Numbered from the stretch's first letter, positions 44,088 to 52,280 are shown. The stretch: DNA of 64,000 bases from Clostridium aquiflavi (GCF_031344075.1 NZ_JAVJAN010000002.1:1-64000), one strand, 5' to 3'. Notes: generated by a model not told the origin, from the sequence alone. Numbers and translations are program-made.

Positions 44088-45956
44088 TTGGCAGGTAATC
44101 GTTCTTTTAAAGATTATGTGGCTGATAGATTCTATAATGAATTATTTACTGCCGTACAAAGTTACACTGCAGATAACTGCGATGACTTAGACTTAAGGTT
44201 ATATAGAGTTCGAAACATCGGTGGTATAGAAATGTCAGATATAGAAGTAAAGTTTGTATATGTTAATGATTTGCCGGATATGAAAATAGACTTTGATGTT
44301 GCTGTTGAAGCTGAACTAGAGGTCCGGGAGTCAGATTATCACTATGATGAATCCGAAAATTGCAGGCAGTGGTTTATGCTGAAGTGTTCTGGAGATCTGG
44401 ATTGCAATTTGGATGATTTTACAATCTCCAGTGTAACAGAGTATACCGGCAAAAATAAACAGTCAAAACCTATGTCGGACTCTCTTGTGCCTATTATTAA
44501 TAAAGAACAACTAGAGTCTGCTGCTGCAGACTTCCTTCGCAGACATTCCCCAGAAGCATTAAAAACCCCAATGGCAGTTGAACCACAAGTGTTAGCAGAA
44601 AAAATGGGTCTTGTCGTGGAAATGAGAGAGATTACAAAGGATTTCTCTGTTTTTGGACAGATATACTTTCATGACTGTGATGCAGAATTTTACGATGAAG
44701 ATAGCGATGAAATGGTACAAACTCATGTCGATGCCCGTACTATATTCGTAGATCCAAAAGCGTACTTCCTTCGTAATCTTGGATCAGTCAATAACACCAT
44801 TGTGCACGAGTGCGTTCATTGGGACAAACATAGGAAAGCATTTGAATTGGAGCGATTATATAACAGCAGTGCTAGTAAAATTAAGTGTCAAGTAGCAGGT
44901 GGGATAAAAGATAACATTAGAGATGCAGCTGACTGGATGGAGTGGCAGGCAAATGCACTTGCACCAAGGATTCAAATGCCGTTGATTATGTTTAAGACCA
45001 AGGCATTTGAATTTATCAAGCAGTTTAGAACTGAACTTGGAACATCTAAACTTATAGATGTAATGGAACCAGTTATTGATGCATTGGCAGCATTTTTCTG
45101 TGTGTCAAGGTTAGCAGCTAAAATTCGTATGATTGATGCTGGATATGAGGAAGCAATCGGAACCTTTACTTACATAGATGGTCGCTACGTCAAGCCTCAT
45201 AGATTTAAGAAGGGTGCGCTTGAAAGAAATCAGACTTTTTCTATAGGTGCAGAGGATGCTGCCATCCAAAGCATAACCAATACGGAAATGGCCGCTTTAG
45301 TTAGGGACGGAAGTTATATATATGCAGATTCCCACTTTGTTTTAAACCACCCAAAATATATAACACAGGATATATTTGGACAGACCCTACTTACTGACTA
45401 TGCACGAACCCATATGGAAGAGTGCTGCTTGGTTTTCGAGTTATCAGTCAAAACTGGGTGTAGGGAAAGATACTATACTGAATGTTTTCTCAATCGTGAT
45501 AAGACATCAAATATTGATTTTGATATAAAATATTGTAATGGTTTTGAGTATGCGGCTCCAGAAAAGAAGGCCCAATTACTAGCCGATACAATAGCGGAAG
45601 AAATGCGAGTCTATAATGAATTACCAAATAGCTATACCAGCTCTCTTAAAATGGTGCGTAAGTGGAGAAAAGTAACTTATAATGAATTAGCAGAGGAAAT
45701 AATGGTCAATGAGCGCACCATAAGAAGAATCGTTAATGGGGAAGAACAGGGATCTATTAATTCCATAGTTTTAATTTGCCTTGGACTCCATCTACCACCT
45801 AAAATTAGCAGCCATATAATTCGCAATTCCCCATTTTCATTGAACTTCAATAACAATAGTCATATCTGGTATGATTTTGCATTGACTCACCTATATCCAA
45901 AATCGATGGATGAGATTAGAACGTTTTTACAGGAACATGGCGCAGAGATATTATAA
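44088..45956 (+). CDS. Large ImmA/IrrE-like metallopeptidase with C-terminal HTH
   Basis: This 622-residue protein starts at TTG behind GAGGAGGGAATGTC. Residues 1-130 form an acidic domain I do not recognise. The central part (about 140-300) is an ImmA/IrrE-type zinc peptidase with HECVH at 240-244 and a probable third ligand Glu285 in EWQANALA. The C-terminal part (about 520-580) contains a helix-turn-helix (TYNELAEEIMVNERTIRRIVNGE). ImmA cleaves the ImmR repressor of ICEBs1 after a signal, so this protein may control a neighbouring XRE repressor. It is much longer than standard ImmA (about 150-200). Two terminators follow. Confidence 0.8.
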   Translation: MAGNRSFKDYVADRFYNELFTAVQSYTADNCDDLDLRLYRVRNIGGIEMSDIEVKFVYVNDLPDMKIDFDVAVEAELEVRESDYHYDESENCRQWFMLKCSGDLDCNLDDFTISSVTEYTGKNKQSKPMSDSLVPIINKEQLESAAADFLRRHSPEALKTPMAVEPQVLAEKMGLVVEMREITKDFSVFGQIYFHDCDAEFYDEDSDEMVQTHVDARTIFVDPKAYFLRNLGSVNNTIVHECVHWDKHRKAFELERLYNSSASKIKCQVAGGIKDNIRDAADWMEWQANALAPRIQMPLIMFKTKAFEFIKQFRTELGTSKLIDVMEPVIDALAAFFCVSRLAAKIRMIDAGYEEAIGTFTYIDGRYVKPHRFKKGALERNQTFSIGAEDAAIQSITNTEMAALVRDGSYIYADSHFVLNHPKYITQDIFGQTLLTDYARTHMEECCLVFELSVKTGCRERYYTECFLNRDKTSNIDFDIKYCNGFEYAAPEKKAQLLADTIAEEMRVYNELPNSYTSSLKMVRKWRKVTYNELAEEIMVNERTIRRIVNGEEQGSINSIVLICLGLHLPPKISSHIIRNSPFSLNFNNNSHIWYDFALTHLYPKSMDEIRTFLQEHGAEIL

Positions 45957-45980
45957 AAAATCAAAATATTTTTGAAAAAG

Positions 45981-46003
45981 CGGACACGGGATGTCCGTTT
46001 TTT
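45981..46003 (+). terminator. Rho-independent terminator after the ImmA-like gene
   Basis: CGGACA-CGGGA-TGTCCG followed by TTTTTTAG: a six-bp GC-rich stem with a five-base loop. Confidence 0.85.
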
Positions 46004-46020
46004 AGTTATTAAATATATGA

Positions 46021-46062
46021 GCCACACATGAATCCTTTTAGGGGTTTGTGTATGGCTTTTTT
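46021..46062 (+). terminator. Second terminator, insulating the phage module
   Basis: GCCACACATGAATCC pairs imperfectly with GGGGTTTGTGTATGGC around TTTTA, followed by TTTTTTT. It is 18 bases after the first terminator, giving strong separation of the defence cassette from the phage genes. Confidence 0.75.
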
Positions 46063-46188
46063 TATTGTTGCTTTTAGGTGTTCTTGTGGGGAAAAGCGTT
46101 ATTTTGAGCCTGAAATTAACGGGCATGAGGTGTCCGCCAAGGCTGTCCAATTCTCACTTACAATAATGATAGACGAAGGAAAGGTTCT

Positions 46189-46429
46189 TCGTAGTTAGAA
46201 AGAATTAGACCATTCCTTGTCTACAAAAAAATATCAAATGCCTGATTTGCAATAAGGGCAAAGGATACATATTGCTACGTTTCAGTCCATTTAGGATTGT
46301 TATGCGTTGCAATAGAAGTACCTTACCTTGTTGCGCTCATTTTCAGGACAAAGGATCTGTGTACTTCGAGGCACAGACCTATTTTTGTATCCTTTGCTGC
46401 CAATGCAGTTCGGCGGAAAGGATGCACTT
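46189..46429 (+). promoter_or_regulatory. Structured leader ahead of the sigma-like phage gene
   Basis: In this non-coding part of the 45,957-46,429 gap, GCAAAGGATACA (46258-46269) is exactly inverted as TGTATCCTTTGC (46386-46397). Inside the resulting large loop a hairpin TCTGTG/CACAGA (46356-46361 with 46372-46377) has flanking GG/CC pairs. AAAGGAT appears three times (46261, 46351, 46417). It looks like a folded 5' leader of about 240 bases, not a gene. Confidence 0.45.
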
Positions 46430-46921
46430 ATGTTAAGAAATTACAAAACAAGCAAAAAGAACAGAACAAATTATATTTATTACTCAGCTGATGGAGAGAC
46501 AATAAAAATCGTGCCAAATAAGAATGGTGTAACAGATGCTATCATTGCTACTCTACATAATTTGGATGATGCAGAAGTAGATGATAATCGCCGTGAGAAC
46601 TATCATACTCCAATGCACATTGATGCCTATCATGATAAGAATCAGGATGATGCAGCTGATCGTAATGCCTATCTTACTGATAATGATTCTAACCCATTGG
46701 AAAACATTATCCAATCCATTGAAGAAACTGAGCATGCGGAAAAGATAGACAGGCTAAGAGCAGCTATTGAAACTTTAAAACCTCAGCAGAAGGAATTAAT
46801 CAAAAAAGTATTCTATGAAAAGCGTACCAATGTTTCTATTGCGGCTGAGGAAGGCGTTAGTGAAGCAGCTATTAGAAACCGCCTAAAAAGGATTTATGAC
46901 AACCTTAGTAAAAAAATCTGA
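46430..46921 (+). CDS. Phage sigma-70-like regulator (sigma region 4 type)
   Basis: This 163-residue protein has an acidic, His-rich middle (about 45-90) and a C-terminal helix-turn-helix resembling sigma region 4 (about 100-160: RLRAAIETLKPQQKELIKKV...GVSEAAIRNRLKRIYDNL). Such proteins in Firmicute phages and ICEs may act as transcription activators. GGAAAGGATG lies about eight bases before the ATG at 46430. Longer in-frame readings upstream run through the structured leader and are rejected. It begins the phage early operon. Confidence 0.78.
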   Translation: MLRNYKTSKKNRTNYIYYSADGETIKIVPNKNGVTDAIIATLHNLDDAEVDDNRRENYHTPMHIDAYHDKNQDDAADRNAYLTDNDSNPLENIIQSIEETEHAEKIDRLRAAIETLKPQQKELIKKVFYEKRTNVSIAAEEGVSEAAIRNRLKRIYDNLSKKI

Positions 46922-46963
46922 AAAATGGGGGCTAGAATCATCTTAAATAAAGTTTTCAAAAAA

Positions 46964-47020
46964 AGGGGTTCGATTCCCCTAGATTTTTTGCATATGGACA
47001 GAGGGTAAATAAAGCCCTTC
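46964..47020 (+). promoter_or_regulatory. Hairpin leader element 1 (T-arm-like loop plus second stem)
   Basis: AGGGG-TTCGATT-CCCCT (46964-46980) is followed by GATTTTTTGCATATGGACAG and a second stem GAGGG/CCCTTC (47001-47020), then an AAAGGAG ribosome binding site. The same layout recurs at 51305-51353 with different stem bases. Confidence 0.5.
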
Positions 47021-47037
47021 AGAAAGGAGCAAAAGCT

Positions 47038-47244
47038 ATGAGTTTAAAACATAAAGTATGTATCAACATTGCACATCCAAGCGGTAACCCTAATCCTGTT
47101 ATTGAGAGTGGTACAATGCAAATCCGTAAAAGATTGTTAAATTTTCTTTTCGGTGAAAAAGTGAATGTACTTGTTCTTACACCGGGTGATTCGGTTGAAA
47201 CCGTGGAAATCCGTGAACTTAAAGGAGGTGAAAGCAGTGAGTAA
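47038..47244 (+). CDS. Conserved small phage protein, 68 residues
   Basis: I do not recognise the family. It is a basic protein of 68 residues starting MSLKHKVCINIAHPSGNPNP, with a hydrophobic strand pattern (VNVLVLTPGDSVETVEI) near 42-58 and no membrane segment or cysteine pattern. AGAAAGGAGCAAAAGCT precedes the ATG. It overlaps the start of the next gene by eight bases and follows the hairpin leader, so it is part of the early operon. Confidence 0.7.
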   Translation: MSLKHKVCINIAHPSGNPNPVIESGTMQIRKRLLNFLFGEKVNVLVLTPGDSVETVEIRELKGGESSE

Positions 47245-47578
47245 AATCAAGTTGCTGCTTGATGTGGTTTCAGATATGCGATCCTTGGCAGACAGCCTGC
47301 AGGCTGTTTGTGATGCAATGGCAGAAAGCGAACCTGCAGATAAAGATAAGAAACCTGCTCCGGTTAAAGAGGCAGAACTAAAGAAAACAGCAAAGTCAGC
47401 TGATAAGAAAATTAAGCTTGAGGATGTAAGGGCTGTCCTTGCAGAAAAGAGTCAGGCTGGTCTCACTGCCGAAGTGAGAAAGATCATTAAAAAATATGGC
47501 GGTTCCAAATTAAGTGAAGTGAACCCAAAACATTATGCGAATATACTGAAAGATGCGGAGGTACTAGGTAATGAGTGA
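47237..47578 (+). CDS. Phage protein, 113 residues, charged and Lys-rich middle
   Basis: It starts at GTG behind AAAGGAGGTGAAAGCA. Residues 1-30 are helical, 33-65 are Lys/Glu/Ala-rich and probably disordered, and 66-113 form a compact C-terminal unit (LEDVRAVLAEKSQAGLTAEV...IIKKYGG). Homologs in clostridial prophages are usually labelled only as hypothetical or rRNA biogenesis protein rrp5 by weak similarity. I would not assign a function. It overlaps the following DUF2800 gene by eight bases. Confidence 0.72.
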   Translation: MSKIKLLLDVVSDMRSLADSLQAVCDAMAESEPADKDKKPAPVKEAELKKTAKSADKKIKLEDVRAVLAEKSQAGLTAEVRKIIKKYGGSKLSEVNPKHYANILKDAEVLGNE

Positions 47579-48734
47579 TCACGCGGTACTTTCCGCGTCC
47601 GGGTCTCACAGGTGGCTCAATTGTCTTCCATCTGCAAGATTGGAACTGAAGTTTGCAAATAACGAATCCAGTGCAGCGGCTGAAGGCACCGCAGCTCACG
47701 CCCTTTGTGAATATAAGCTTAAAAAGGCACTTCGCATGAGAAGCAAGCGTCCTGTTTCGGATTATAACACCGATGAGATGGAAGAACACAGTGATGTCTA
47801 TGTGGAATTTGTGCTGAAGCAGCTTGAATTGGCAAGGCAAAGCTGTAGGGACCCACTGGTGCTTATTGAACAACATCTTGATTTTTCCCGCTATGTACCA
47901 CAGGGGTTCGGAACCGGTGACTGCATCATCATTGCTGATAAAAAGCTCCATATTATCGATTTCAAGTATGGCATGGGTGTATTGGTGGATGTTGTGGAAA
48001 ACCCTCAGATGAAATTGTACGCACTTGGCGCTTTGGAAATCTACGATAGACTGTATGACATTGAGGAGGTTTCCATGAGCATCTTCCAGCCACGCAGGGA
48101 GAATATCAGCACGTGGACTATATCGGTAAAGAAATTAAAAGACTGGGCAGAAAATGAACTGAAGCCAAAGGCGTTGATGGCTTATGACGGTGAAGGCGAA
48201 TATCTTCCGGGTGAGTGGTGCACTTTCTGCAGGGCGGCTGTTAAATGCCGTGCAAGGGCGGAAGAAAATCTGAAACTGGCACAGATGGAGTTTAAACTGC
48301 CGTCTCTACTTAATGATTCAGAAATTGAGGAAGTTCTATTCAGGCTATCCGACCTTACGAAGTGGGCAAATAAAATTATGGCTTACGCTACAGATGCTAC
48401 AGTGAATCATGGAAAAAAGTGGCATGGCTTTAAGATAGTCGAGGGCAGATCTGTCCGCAAATATAAGAATGAAGATGCCGTGGCTGAAGCAGCTAAGGCA
48501 AATGGCTATAATGATATCTACCGTCAGAGTCTCATTACCCTTACGGAAATGCAGAAACTGATGGGTAAGAAACAATTTGAGAAAATTTTAGGTGGGCTCA
48601 TATATAAACCACCAGGAAAGCCGACACTGGTTCCAATTACGGATAAAAGAGCGGCTATGAATACATCAAATGCAAATAACGAATTTAATGAAATTATGGA
48701 GGATGAAAATTATGATAAATCAAAGCAAAACTAA
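47571..48734 (+). CDS. DUF2800 phage protein (PD-(D/E)XK / Cas4-like exonuclease fold)
   Basis: This 387-residue protein begins MSDHAVLSASGSHRWLNCLP, the standard start of DUF2800, with EGTAAHALCE near 38-47 and GTGDCIIIADKKLHIIDFKYG near 112-132. The pattern GxxD...DFKYG is the PD-(D/E)XK active site, and CTFCRAAVKCRAR near 219-231 supplies cysteines like those of Cas4/RecB-type nucleases. It probably processes phage DNA ends with the single-strand-binding-like DUF2815 protein encoded next. Codons end in G/C more often than in core genes, a sign of transfer. Confidence 0.85.
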   Translation: MSDHAVLSASGSHRWLNCLPSARLELKFANNESSAAAEGTAAHALCEYKLKKALRMRSKRPVSDYNTDEMEEHSDVYVEFVLKQLELARQSCRDPLVLIEQHLDFSRYVPQGFGTGDCIIIADKKLHIIDFKYGMGVLVDVVENPQMKLYALGALEIYDRLYDIEEVSMSIFQPRRENISTWTISVKKLKDWAENELKPKALMAYDGEGEYLPGEWCTFCRAAVKCRARAEENLKLAQMEFKLPSLLNDSEIEEVLFRLSDLTKWANKIMAYATDATVNHGKKWHGFKIVEGRSVRKYKNEDAVAEAAKANGYNDIYRQSLITLTEMQKLMGKKQFEKILGGLIYKPPGKPTLVPITDKRAAMNTSNANNEFNEIMEDENYDKSKQN

Positions 48735-49260
48735 GGTTGTTACAAGTGTAAATACACGTCTAAGCTACTTTCACGGCTGGGAACCGGCATCAATTAATGG
48801 AGGTGCTGAAAAATACAGCGTATCAGTACTTATCCCTAAGACGGATACAGAAACTATCAATGCTGTTAATGCAGCAATAGATACAGCAATTGAAGAAGGG
48901 ATTTCAAAGTTTGGTGGTAAAAAGCCAAATAAGGCTGCTATTAAACTGCCTTTAAGAAATGGTGACGCAGAACGTGATGATGAGGCATATAAAGGACATT
49001 ATTTTGTAAATGCCAATAGCATAACAGCACCTCAGATTGTAGATAAGGCAGTAAGACCTATCCTTGACCGCAATGAAGTGTATAGCGGATGCTACGCAAG
49101 AGTGTCTTTAAATTTCTATGCTTTCAATATTAATGGCAACAAGGGTGTTGCCTGTGGACTTGGAAATATCCAAAAGATTAAAGATGGTGAGCCTTTAGGC
49201 GGTAGAAGTAATGCAGCTGATGATTTCACAACTGTGGAAGATGATGATTTTTTAGCATAA
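48712..49260 (+). CDS. DUF2815 phage protein (ssDNA-binding-like)
   Basis: This 182-residue protein has the DUF2815 pattern: TRLSYFHGWEPASINGGAEK near 14-33, YSVSVLIPKTD near 34-44, and VYSGCYARVSLNFYAFN near 123-139. The family adopts an OB-like fold resembling single-stranded DNA-binding proteins and always travels with DUF2800 and a family A polymerase. The ATG at 48712 follows GGAGGATGAAAATT inside the end of DUF2800 (23-base overlap). The acidic C-terminal tail (VEDDDFLA) resembles SSB tips. Binding is inferred. Confidence 0.85.
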   Translation: MINQSKTKVVTSVNTRLSYFHGWEPASINGGAEKYSVSVLIPKTDTETINAVNAAIDTAIEEGISKFGGKKPNKAAIKLPLRNGDAERDDEAYKGHYFVNANSITAPQIVDKAVRPILDRNEVYSGCYARVSLNFYAFNINGNKGVACGLGNIQKIKDGEPLGGRSNAADDFTTVEDDDFLA

Positions 49261-49277
49261 GAAAAATAAATATAAAG

Positions 49278-49312
49278 ACGAGGTGGCGGATGACATTCTT
49301 CTGCTGCCTTGT
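49278..49312 (+). promoter_or_regulatory. 12-bp hairpin upstream of the phage DNA polymerase
   Basis: ACGAGGTGGCGG (49278-49289) pairs over all 12 positions (four G-U wobbles) with CTGCTGCCTTGT (49301-49312) around an 11-base loop. A T-rich stretch and AAAGGATGG follow. It may attenuate transcription or process the mRNA between DUF2815 and polymerase. Confidence 0.5.
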
Positions 49313-49337
49313 TTGCTTTTGAAAGGATGGTATTTAT

Positions 49338-51287
49338 ATGAAATTTATTTCAATAGACATTGAGACCTTTTCCAGTGTCAATCTTCAAAAGTCAGGTGTA
49401 TACCGTTATGCCGAGAGCGAGGATTTTGACATTCTTCTGTTTGGATATTCAGCAGATGGAGGAGAGGTGAAGGTGATTGACCTTGCTGGAGGTGAGAAAA
49501 TTTCAATTGAAATTATAAATGCTCTTACTGATGATTCTGTTATTAAATGGGCATTCAACGCACAGTTTGAAAGAATCTGCTTATCAAAGTGGCTTGGTAT
49601 GAAAGCAGGTACTTATCTTTCTCCTAAGTCATGGCACTGTACTATGATTTGGGCGGCAACTCTAGGGCTTCCATTATCCCTTGAGGGTGTTGGAGCAGTA
49701 TTGGGTCTTAAAAAACAAAAATTATCAGAAGGTAAAAATCTAATTAAATATTTTTGCATTCCCTGCTCTCCAACAAAATCAAATGGTGGGCGTACTCGTA
49801 ATTTACCACACCATGACATAGAAAAATGGAAAATGTTCACCTTCTATAACAAACGTGATGTGGAAACAGAAATGGCAATACAAAATAAATTATCTAAATT
49901 TCCTGTATCCGAAACCGAATGGCAGAATTACCACTTAGACCAGATGATCAATGACTGTGGTATTAATCTTGATATGGATTTTGTAAAACAGGCAATTTCC
50001 TGCGATGAAAAATTAAAAGAAGAAAATATAAAAAAAGCAAAGAAGTTAACAGGTCTTGAAAACCCTAATTCTACTGCACAATTAAAGGATTGGCTTCTTA
50101 AGCAGGGTATGAAAACAGATTCTCTTTCCAAGGCAGTAGTTTCGGAGTTGCTTGAAGATTCAGATGGAGAAATACATGAGGTGCTTTCAATTAGACAGCA
50201 GCTTGCAAAAAGCAGCGTAAAGAAATATACAGCAATGGAAAATGTGGTTTGCAGTGACAGCAGAGCCAGAGGGTTAATTCAGTTTTATGGTGCAAATAGA
50301 ACAGGCAGATATTCAGGCAGGCTCATCCAGGTGCAAAATCTGCCTCAAAATCATCTGCCTGATTTAAAACAGGCTCGCTCTTTAGTGAAAGATGGAAACT
50401 TTGCAGCTTTAGATTTACTATATGACAGCATTCCAAATGTGCTGTCAGAATTAATTAGAACAGCTTTTATACCAATGTATGGGAGTAGGTTTATTGTAGC
50501 AGATTTTTCTGCAGTTGAGGCTCGTGTTATTGCATGGCTTGCTGGTGAGAGATGGAGAATGGATATATTTGCAGGTGGTGGGGATATCTATTGTGCTTCA
50601 GCATCACAGATGTTTAATGTTCCTGTTGAGAAAAACGGTATTAACGGGCATTTAAGGCAGAAAGGCAAAATAGCAGAATTGGCCTTGGGTTATGGCGGGT
50701 CTGTAGGAGCACTTAAAGCTATGGGCGCAGTTCAAATGGGACTTGCTGAAGATGAGTTAAAACCTATCGTCGATGCGTGGAGAAATTCTAATCCTAATAT
50801 AACTTCTCTTTGGTGGAGGATAGACCGTGCAGTAAAAACTGTAGTAAAAACAAAACAACCAATTGGGATATATGGTATCGGAATTTTTTATCAAAGTGGA
50901 ATTCTATTTATTAAGCTGCCAAGCGGAAGAAGGCTTGCCTATGTGAGACCTCTTATTGGAGAGAACAGATTCGGCGGTGAGTCTGTCACCTATGAAGGTG
51001 TTGGCGGCACGAAAAAATGGGAACGAATAGAAAGTTATGGTCCTAAATTTGCAGAGAATATTGTTCAGGCAATCAGCCGTGATATTTTAGCAGAAGCAAT
51101 GCTTAGATTATCTGCTCATGGATTTCAAATTGTAATGCACGTTCATGATGAAGTGGTTCTTGAAGTTCCAGTAGGGAAATCTTCTGTAGAAGAAGTATGT
51201 AGGATTATGAGTGAAACACCAGCATGGGCAAAAGGACTGATTCTTAATACTGATGGCTATGAATGTGAGTTTTATAAAAAAGAATAA
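49338..51287 (+). CDS. Phage family A DNA polymerase with 3'-5' exonuclease domain
   Basis: This 649-residue phage replicase has an N-terminal DnaQ-like exonuclease (DIETFS with D/E near 8-10, FNAQFER near 75, NKRDVE near 173). A polymerase domain follows with motif A ADFSAVEARVIAWLAGE near 389-405, motif B RQKGKIAELALGYGG near 440-454, and motif C HVHDEVVLE near 600-608. The length is typical of Firmicute siphophage polymerases. It is part of the early operon with DUF2800/DUF2815 and probably copies the phage genome with the VapE-type helicase. Confidence 0.93.
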   Translation: MKFISIDIETFSSVNLQKSGVYRYAESEDFDILLFGYSADGGEVKVIDLAGGEKISIEIINALTDDSVIKWAFNAQFERICLSKWLGMKAGTYLSPKSWHCTMIWAATLGLPLSLEGVGAVLGLKKQKLSEGKNLIKYFCIPCSPTKSNGGRTRNLPHHDIEKWKMFTFYNKRDVETEMAIQNKLSKFPVSETEWQNYHLDQMINDCGINLDMDFVKQAISCDEKLKEENIKKAKKLTGLENPNSTAQLKDWLLKQGMKTDSLSKAVVSELLEDSDGEIHEVLSIRQQLAKSSVKKYTAMENVVCSDSRARGLIQFYGANRTGRYSGRLIQVQNLPQNHLPDLKQARSLVKDGNFAALDLLYDSIPNVLSELIRTAFIPMYGSRFIVADFSAVEARVIAWLAGERWRMDIFAGGGDIYCASASQMFNVPVEKNGINGHLRQKGKIAELALGYGGSVGALKAMGAVQMGLAEDELKPIVDAWRNSNPNITSLWWRIDRAVKTVVKTKQPIGIYGIGIFYQSGILFIKLPSGRRLAYVRPLIGENRFGGESVTYEGVGGTKKWERIESYGPKFAENIVQAISRDILAEAMLRLSAHGFQIVMHVHDEVVLEVPVGKSSVEEVCRIMSETPAWAKGLILNTDGYECEFYKKE

Positions 51288-51304
51288 ATAATACCCAATT
51301 TAGA

Positions 51305-51353
51305 GGGTTCGATTGTTTCGGATTTTTGGCATATAGGCAGAGAAGTAATTCTC
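51305..51353 (+). promoter_or_regulatory. Hairpin leader element 2
   Basis: GGGTTCGATT (51305-51314), GATTTTTGGCATATAGGCAG (51320-51339) and a stem GAGAA-GTAA-TTCTC (51340-51353) precede the AGGAGG of the Rha gene. The frame matches leader element 1, but the stem sequence differs on both sides, as expected if the RNA shape is conserved. Confidence 0.5.
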
Positions 51354-51378
51354 GGACTATATTACAGGAGGTTTTCTT

Positions 51379-52047
51379 ATGAAAGAATTGATACCCAAAG
51401 ACGAATATGGTGTATTTGCCGACACCAATGATACGGCAAGAGTGGATAGTTTGTTTGTGTCAGAGTTCTTTGAAAAACAGCATTTTCATGTACTGCGTGA
51501 TATTGCAAAAATCACTGACACCAAATCTGGATTGAGTGAAGAGTTTACTAAATCCAACTTTGAGCTAACCCATTACAAGGATAGTACTGGCAGAAAATTA
51601 CCGTGCTATGCCATGACCCGTGATGGTTTCACCATGTTGGTTATGGGATATACAGGGCAGAAAGCAATGAAGTTCAAAGAGCTATACATCAAACGCTTTA
51701 ATGAAATGGAGCAGTTTATTAGAACTCTTGTTTCGGCTCGTAAGGAGTTCCCGTTATTGACAGACAACATTAAGTTACTTCATGAAAATCCAAAGCCATA
51801 TCACTTTAGTAATGAATGCGACATGATTAACCGCATTGTTACCGGGATGTCAGCAAAGCAATTTAGAATTGCAAACGGTATTGAAAAAGGTAAGAGTATC
51901 CGTCCCTATCTATCTGATGAGCAGATTACGATGCTTGAAACTTTACAGAAAGTAGATGTGGGTTTGCTAGTAGCTGTTCCGGAGTATGAACAGCGTAAGC
52001 GTCATCTGGAATGGTACGTTACAAAATTAAAAGACAAGGAAATATAA
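51379..52047 (+). CDS. Rha-family phage regulatory protein
   Basis: This 222-residue protein has the Rha domain (about 15-110: VDSLFVSEFFEKQHFHVLRDI and CYAMTRDGFTMLVMGYTGQKA). A C-terminal region of about 110 residues follows, as in antirepressor-type phage proteins. Rha of phage P22-like elements interferes with growth in hosts lacking IHF; in Firmicutes the role is unclear. CAGGAGGTTTTCTT precedes the ATG and the hairpin leader lies upstream. It sits between polymerase and small early genes. Confidence 0.85.
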   Translation: MKELIPKDEYGVFADTNDTARVDSLFVSEFFEKQHFHVLRDIAKITDTKSGLSEEFTKSNFELTHYKDSTGRKLPCYAMTRDGFTMLVMGYTGQKAMKFKELYIKRFNEMEQFIRTLVSARKEFPLLTDNIKLLHENPKPYHFSNECDMINRIVTGMSAKQFRIANGIEKGKSIRPYLSDEQITMLETLQKVDVGLLVAVPEYEQRKRHLEWYVTKLKDKEI

Positions 52048-52061
52048 AAGGGGGAAAATTA

Positions 52062-52280
52062 ATGTTTTATGTTAAAGAAAAAATTAGTGATGCTATGGAA
52101 GTAGCGGTTGAAATAAATGATGAAAATGTATTCTGCACCTGTCCTAGCTGTGGATGCGAAGTTAATGTTGACCTTTCAGAAATATTTAGTAATGGTGAAG
52201 CAGATTTATATGGTACTAATGTTTATTGCAGTGAATGCAGCAAAAAGGTAAGAGAGGAAAAGGGCTATGAATATAAATAA
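52062..52280 (+). CDS. Small zinc-ribbon-like phage protein, 72 residues
   Basis: The protein contains two Cys-x2-Cys knuckles, CTCPSCGC near 22-29 and CSEC near 57-60, which suggests a zinc ribbon. No family is recognised. The ATG at 52062 follows AAGGGGGAAAATTA. A longer in-frame start inside the Rha gene lacks such a site. It overlaps the next gene by 14 bases. It could bind nucleic acid or a host protein; nothing more can be said. Confidence 0.72.
   Translation: MFYVKEKISDAMEVAVEINDENVFCTCPSCGCEVNVDLSEIFSNGEADLYGTNVYCSECSKKVREEKGYEYK

Noticed and set aside
45887..46150. Minus-strand frame of 87 codons after the ImmA-like gene
   Set aside because: It runs through two terminators and into the end of the ImmA-like gene; the sequence has no recognisable pattern.
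46297..46429. Longer N-terminus for the sigma-like protein or a separate small gene
   Set aside because: These frames cross the structured leader with its inverted repeats and lack ribosome binding sites. The ATG at 46430 has one.
46964..46980. tRNA-like T-arm (AGGGG-TTCGATT-CCCCT)
   Set aside because: No acceptor, D or anticodon arms can be built around it, and the same core recurs at 51305 with a broken stem. It is better explained as part of a repeated phage leader.
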